Under the pieces are notes generated by a model. It ran no database searches and had not been told where the DNA came from. It saw only the letters and a program-made list of their open reading frames with translations. The translations under genes and the position numbers were made by a program. This document shows positions 62,901-64,000 of a stretch of 64,000 bases of DNA, piece after piece; position 1 is the stretch's first letter; each line of letters starts with the position of its first letter. The DNA is from G958296245 sp963664035 (GTDB lineage Bacteria; Chloroflexota; Dehalococcoidia; Lucifugimonadales; G958296245). Where the stretch lies: positions 186,001 through 250,000 of the forward strand of contig OY760867.2 of the NCBI GenBank assembly GCA_963664035.2. The letters run 5' to 3'.

Positions 62901-64000
62901 ACTCCTCGGAGACCCGTTCGAGCTTCCTGCCGTCGTCTCGCTCGTACATCGGAAGCTCCCGCACGTCGTACCGATCGAGGCCGGGAAGGCTCTCCTCCCA
63001 GTGTTCCCGCAGCACCACCGACCCCGCCGGCGCGTTGACGTTGATCCACTCCGACGCGCGCACCGCGCTGTGGGGCTGCCGGTACGACGACGTGTAGGCC
63101 GCGCCGTAGAACGCCGTCGCGCCCACGAGAACGACGAGCCCCAGCGCCAGCAGCGGACGCGCCAGGGGCCGGCCCGGCGCTGCCCGCTCCCACAGCGCGA
63201 AGCACGCCCTGGAGCCGAACAGCACAAGGAACGGCACTACCGGTATAAGGTAGCGCAGGTACTTCACCTCGAACGCGCCCGTGATCAGCAGGTACGGGAC
63301 CACCCACGCGAGCAGCACCACCCCCGTCCGCGACTGCGGCGAGCGGAGGGGCAGCGTCGCCATCAGCGCCCCGAACGCGACCAGGGACGCCACCGCGATG
63401 GCCCACAGGCTCGACGAGTAGAGCAGGACGGCGGCCGGCAGCACCCACCCCGCCGCGAGGTAGGCCAGCCCCGCGTCGGGCCGCATCCCCCGCAGCGACG
63501 CGTAGAGCAGCCCGCCCCACGCAACGACCCCCAGCGGCCAGCCGAGACCCCACGCCGCAAGCTGCCGCGCCTGGTACCAGTACGCCGGCGTATCGACGTA
63601 CTGGAGCGTGTACACGTAGTCCCGGATCCGGCGCACCATCTCCGACTGCTCCACGACGTTGGACGTGAAGCGCTGCCAGTCCAGGAACGCGTACGGCTCG
63701 GCGACAACGAACGTGGCGAACGACGCCCCAAGTCCCGCCGCCAGGCCGGTCGCCGCCGTCCGCAGCCGGTCCCTGGACACGCCCATCGCCCCCCCGTCGG
63801 CCGCCGCGAACAGGTAGACCGCGTGCGCCGCTATGAACGCTAGGTATATGGGCGCCTGGCTCACCTTGGTCGCCATCCCAAGGCCGACGAACACCCCCGC
63901 GAGCGCCGAGAGCCGCGGGCTGCCCGTCCTCGCAACCCCGACCAGCGCGCACAGCGCCGCCACCGAGAACAGCGCGAGCAGCACGTCGGAGGCGTAGAAG
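59932..64000 (-). CDS. Glycosyltransferase-like / DUF2298 multi-pass membrane fusion protein, 5' end outside window
   Basis: At least 1355 codons; the frame is open to the window edge and upstream residues (FYASDVLLALF) match the family, so the start is not here. The first ~450 residues look like a GT-C/PMT-type membrane transferase: many helices, a luminal loop (DYVYTLQYVDTPAYWYQ) and LRYLIPVVPFLVLFG. A low-complexity linker (about 480-530) follows, then a DUF2298 (Chlor_Arch_YYY) module with WFAGGFINYYYWGQF, PFGEFDFWRSSRMM, FTFLFGDLHAHLMS, DRMNSVFKFYLHVW and a C-terminal soluble part (GVEYVYVGEVERLYYP). It probably transfers or handles lipid-linked sugars; the DUF2298 role is unproven. Confidence 0.82.
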   Translation of the reverse strand, partial: FYASDVLLALFSVAALCALVGVARTGSPRLSALAGVFVGLGMATKVSQAPIYLAFIAAHAVYLFAAADGGAMGVSRDRLRTAATGLAAGLGASFATFVVAEPYAFLDWQRFTSNVVEQSEMVRRIRDYVYTLQYVDTPAYWYQARQLAAWGLGWPLGVVAWGGLLYASLRGMRPDAGLAYLAAGWVLPAAVLLYSSSLWAIAVASLVAFGALMATLPLRSPQSRTGVVLLAWVVPYLLITGAFEVKYLRYLIPVVPFLVLFGSRACFALWERAAPGRPLARPLLALGLVVLVGATAFYGAAYTSSYRQPHSAVRASEWINVNAPAGSVVLREHWEESLPGLDRYDVRELPMYERDDGRKLERVSEELAGADYVVFYSNRLYGTIPRLPERYHLSGEYYRLLFSGELGYELAHVETRYPRLAGAAFVHDTLGRPGLPDPGLPAPGGLPIDLGFADESFSVYDRPTVLVFENRARYDAGAIGERIERAAAGPFDRLRANGTEGLRANGTEGLGADGTEADGTDGLRANGADGMEGRGGPVLTAGEVEAQRAGGTWTEIVRPGVLADRWPVVAWLILVQGIALLTLPIAFAVLRPLADRGYLLAKPLGLLLVGLAVWLLAILRWAPFSAGSVALCLAALCAVSTALLVKRRDPMLETVRAHWRAMAVAEAVFLAAFLAFVALRMANPDLWHPFRGGEKPMDFAYLNAVVRSSYMPPYDPWFAGGFINYYYWGQFLVATLVRATGIDTAVAYNLAVPTFFAMTAAGAYSVVYNLAAATRGGGASAAGRWPAWAAGLTGAVFVAVLGNLDGAAQVGQGAWRALARNMPFGEFDFWRSSRMMGPDPPGHEVTEFPFFTFLFGDLHAHLMSTPFTMLAVGFALAVALGALRRGPGKWWDAGHAARVLLLGVAVGALRVLNTWDFPTYAALAAGAVLLAEYLAHGGLGLAVLGRAAAGTAFAMIAGFVAFLPYHLRYEAFFTGVERTTNTTVLTQFLGIHGLFVFVIASFLAYELRGWWLPALARVGRRLGGGGPAARRAWAAAMGGGLAALVVGVVVTGWTGSTIPFLAALAVPAAVVGAGAMRRGTADGAALAFACMAALVALLLAMGLDVYRVEGDIDRMNSVFKFYLHVWALLALAAAYLLWRVGYGRGLGLPRGWPTRAWTGGLLILLAAAAVYPLLGTRDRLRDRFDGAVTPMTLDGTAFMESAVYWDQGGPIALSDDLRAIGWLKGSTDGRPNVEGSPVLLEAQTPSYRWGGRVSVHTGLPGVVGWGWHQSQQRWDYRAEVERRLQDVDAIYRTGSGAEALEMLRRYGVEYVYVGEVERLYYPESGLAKFEDGLGGALERVYEDGGVTIYRLWGVE
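62400..62545 (-). repeat. Repeat-derived linker inside the DUF2298 fusion gene
   Basis: On the minus strand TTCGACAGGCTCAGGGCGAA is followed by about four copies of a 24-bp unit GGGACGGAGGGGCTCAGGGC plus GAAC and variants. It encodes FDRLRANGTEGLRANGTEG and related residues. The first part is the same dispersed repeat found in the MITEs. It lies between the two membrane modules and stays in frame. Confidence 0.85.

Noticed and set aside
1..64000. tRNA, rRNA and riboswitch genes.
   Set aside because: I looked for conserved rRNA segments, tRNA-like cloverleaf ends and common riboswitch cores by eye and saw none; a covariance-model search would be needed to exclude small RNAs.

Overview
The window is a very GC-rich bacterial chromosome segment. 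The gene content suggests a Chloroflexota bacterium, possibly a SAR202/Dehalococcoidia relative; this is inference, because there is no rRNA or marker gene here. The pointers are a fused glycosyltransferase-like/DUF2298 (NYYYWG motif) membrane protein, an F420-type NADP reductase beside an LLM-type F420 oxidoreductase, several Gfo/Idh/MocA, phytanoyl-CoA dioxygenase-like and HpcH/HpaI catabolic genes, and many palindromic dispersed repeats of the form GTAGGGGCGGGTTT-GAAACCCGCCC.

Layout. 1-2716 (+): two paralogous BNR/Asp-box sialidase-like genes and a D-threonine-aldolase-like PLP enzyme. 2725-6408 (-): a PotC-PotB-PotA polyamine-type ABC transporter with no binding protein, then an orphan HicB-like gene and a small membrane protein. 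6409-7208: intergenic DNA with two copies of a ~130-bp MITE. 7209-9541 (-): an overlapping type II restriction-modification pair (XcyI-like nuclease plus DNA methyltransferase). 9833-13672: two copies of an undescribed overlapping two-gene cassette (a small protein ending in Trp-Asp-Trp, then a small coiled-coil protein with one membrane helix), lying either side of an alcohol dehydrogenase/LLM oxidoreductase operon. 13755-16028 (-): two Gfo/Idh/MocA dehydrogenases. 16166-20395: an ISAs1-like IS with perfect ends and a 9-bp target duplication, and an IS701-like element whose flanks are a broken DUF3800 gene and a broken AIPR (abortive-infection-type) gene. 20538-23077 (-): a beta-carbonic anhydrase and a TcmP/DUF5131 (three-Cys motif) pair. 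23168-31332: metabolic and membrane genes, a six-copy 131-bp tandem repeat, and an AcuC-like deacetylase.

31424-58623 is dominated by two giant minus-strand genes (3956 and 4530 aa) for secreted, C-terminally membrane-anchored proteins built of cadherin-like, FN3 and putative-Ig modules. The whole transcription unit, from terminator hairpin to promoter, is duplicated, while the N-terminal domains differ. A small retropepsin-like protease gene and 20-bp tandem arrays lie between them. 58624-64000 holds more repeats, a MNT-type nucleotidyltransferase, and a 1350+ aa membrane glycosyltransferase/DUF2298 fusion that runs off the window.

Themes: ordinary catabolic operons; a defence-type neighbourhood at 7.2-23.1 kb that is partly intact and partly destroyed by IS elements; a large surface-protein locus still exchanging sequence between its copies; and repeats that in at least two places have been absorbed into coding sequence.
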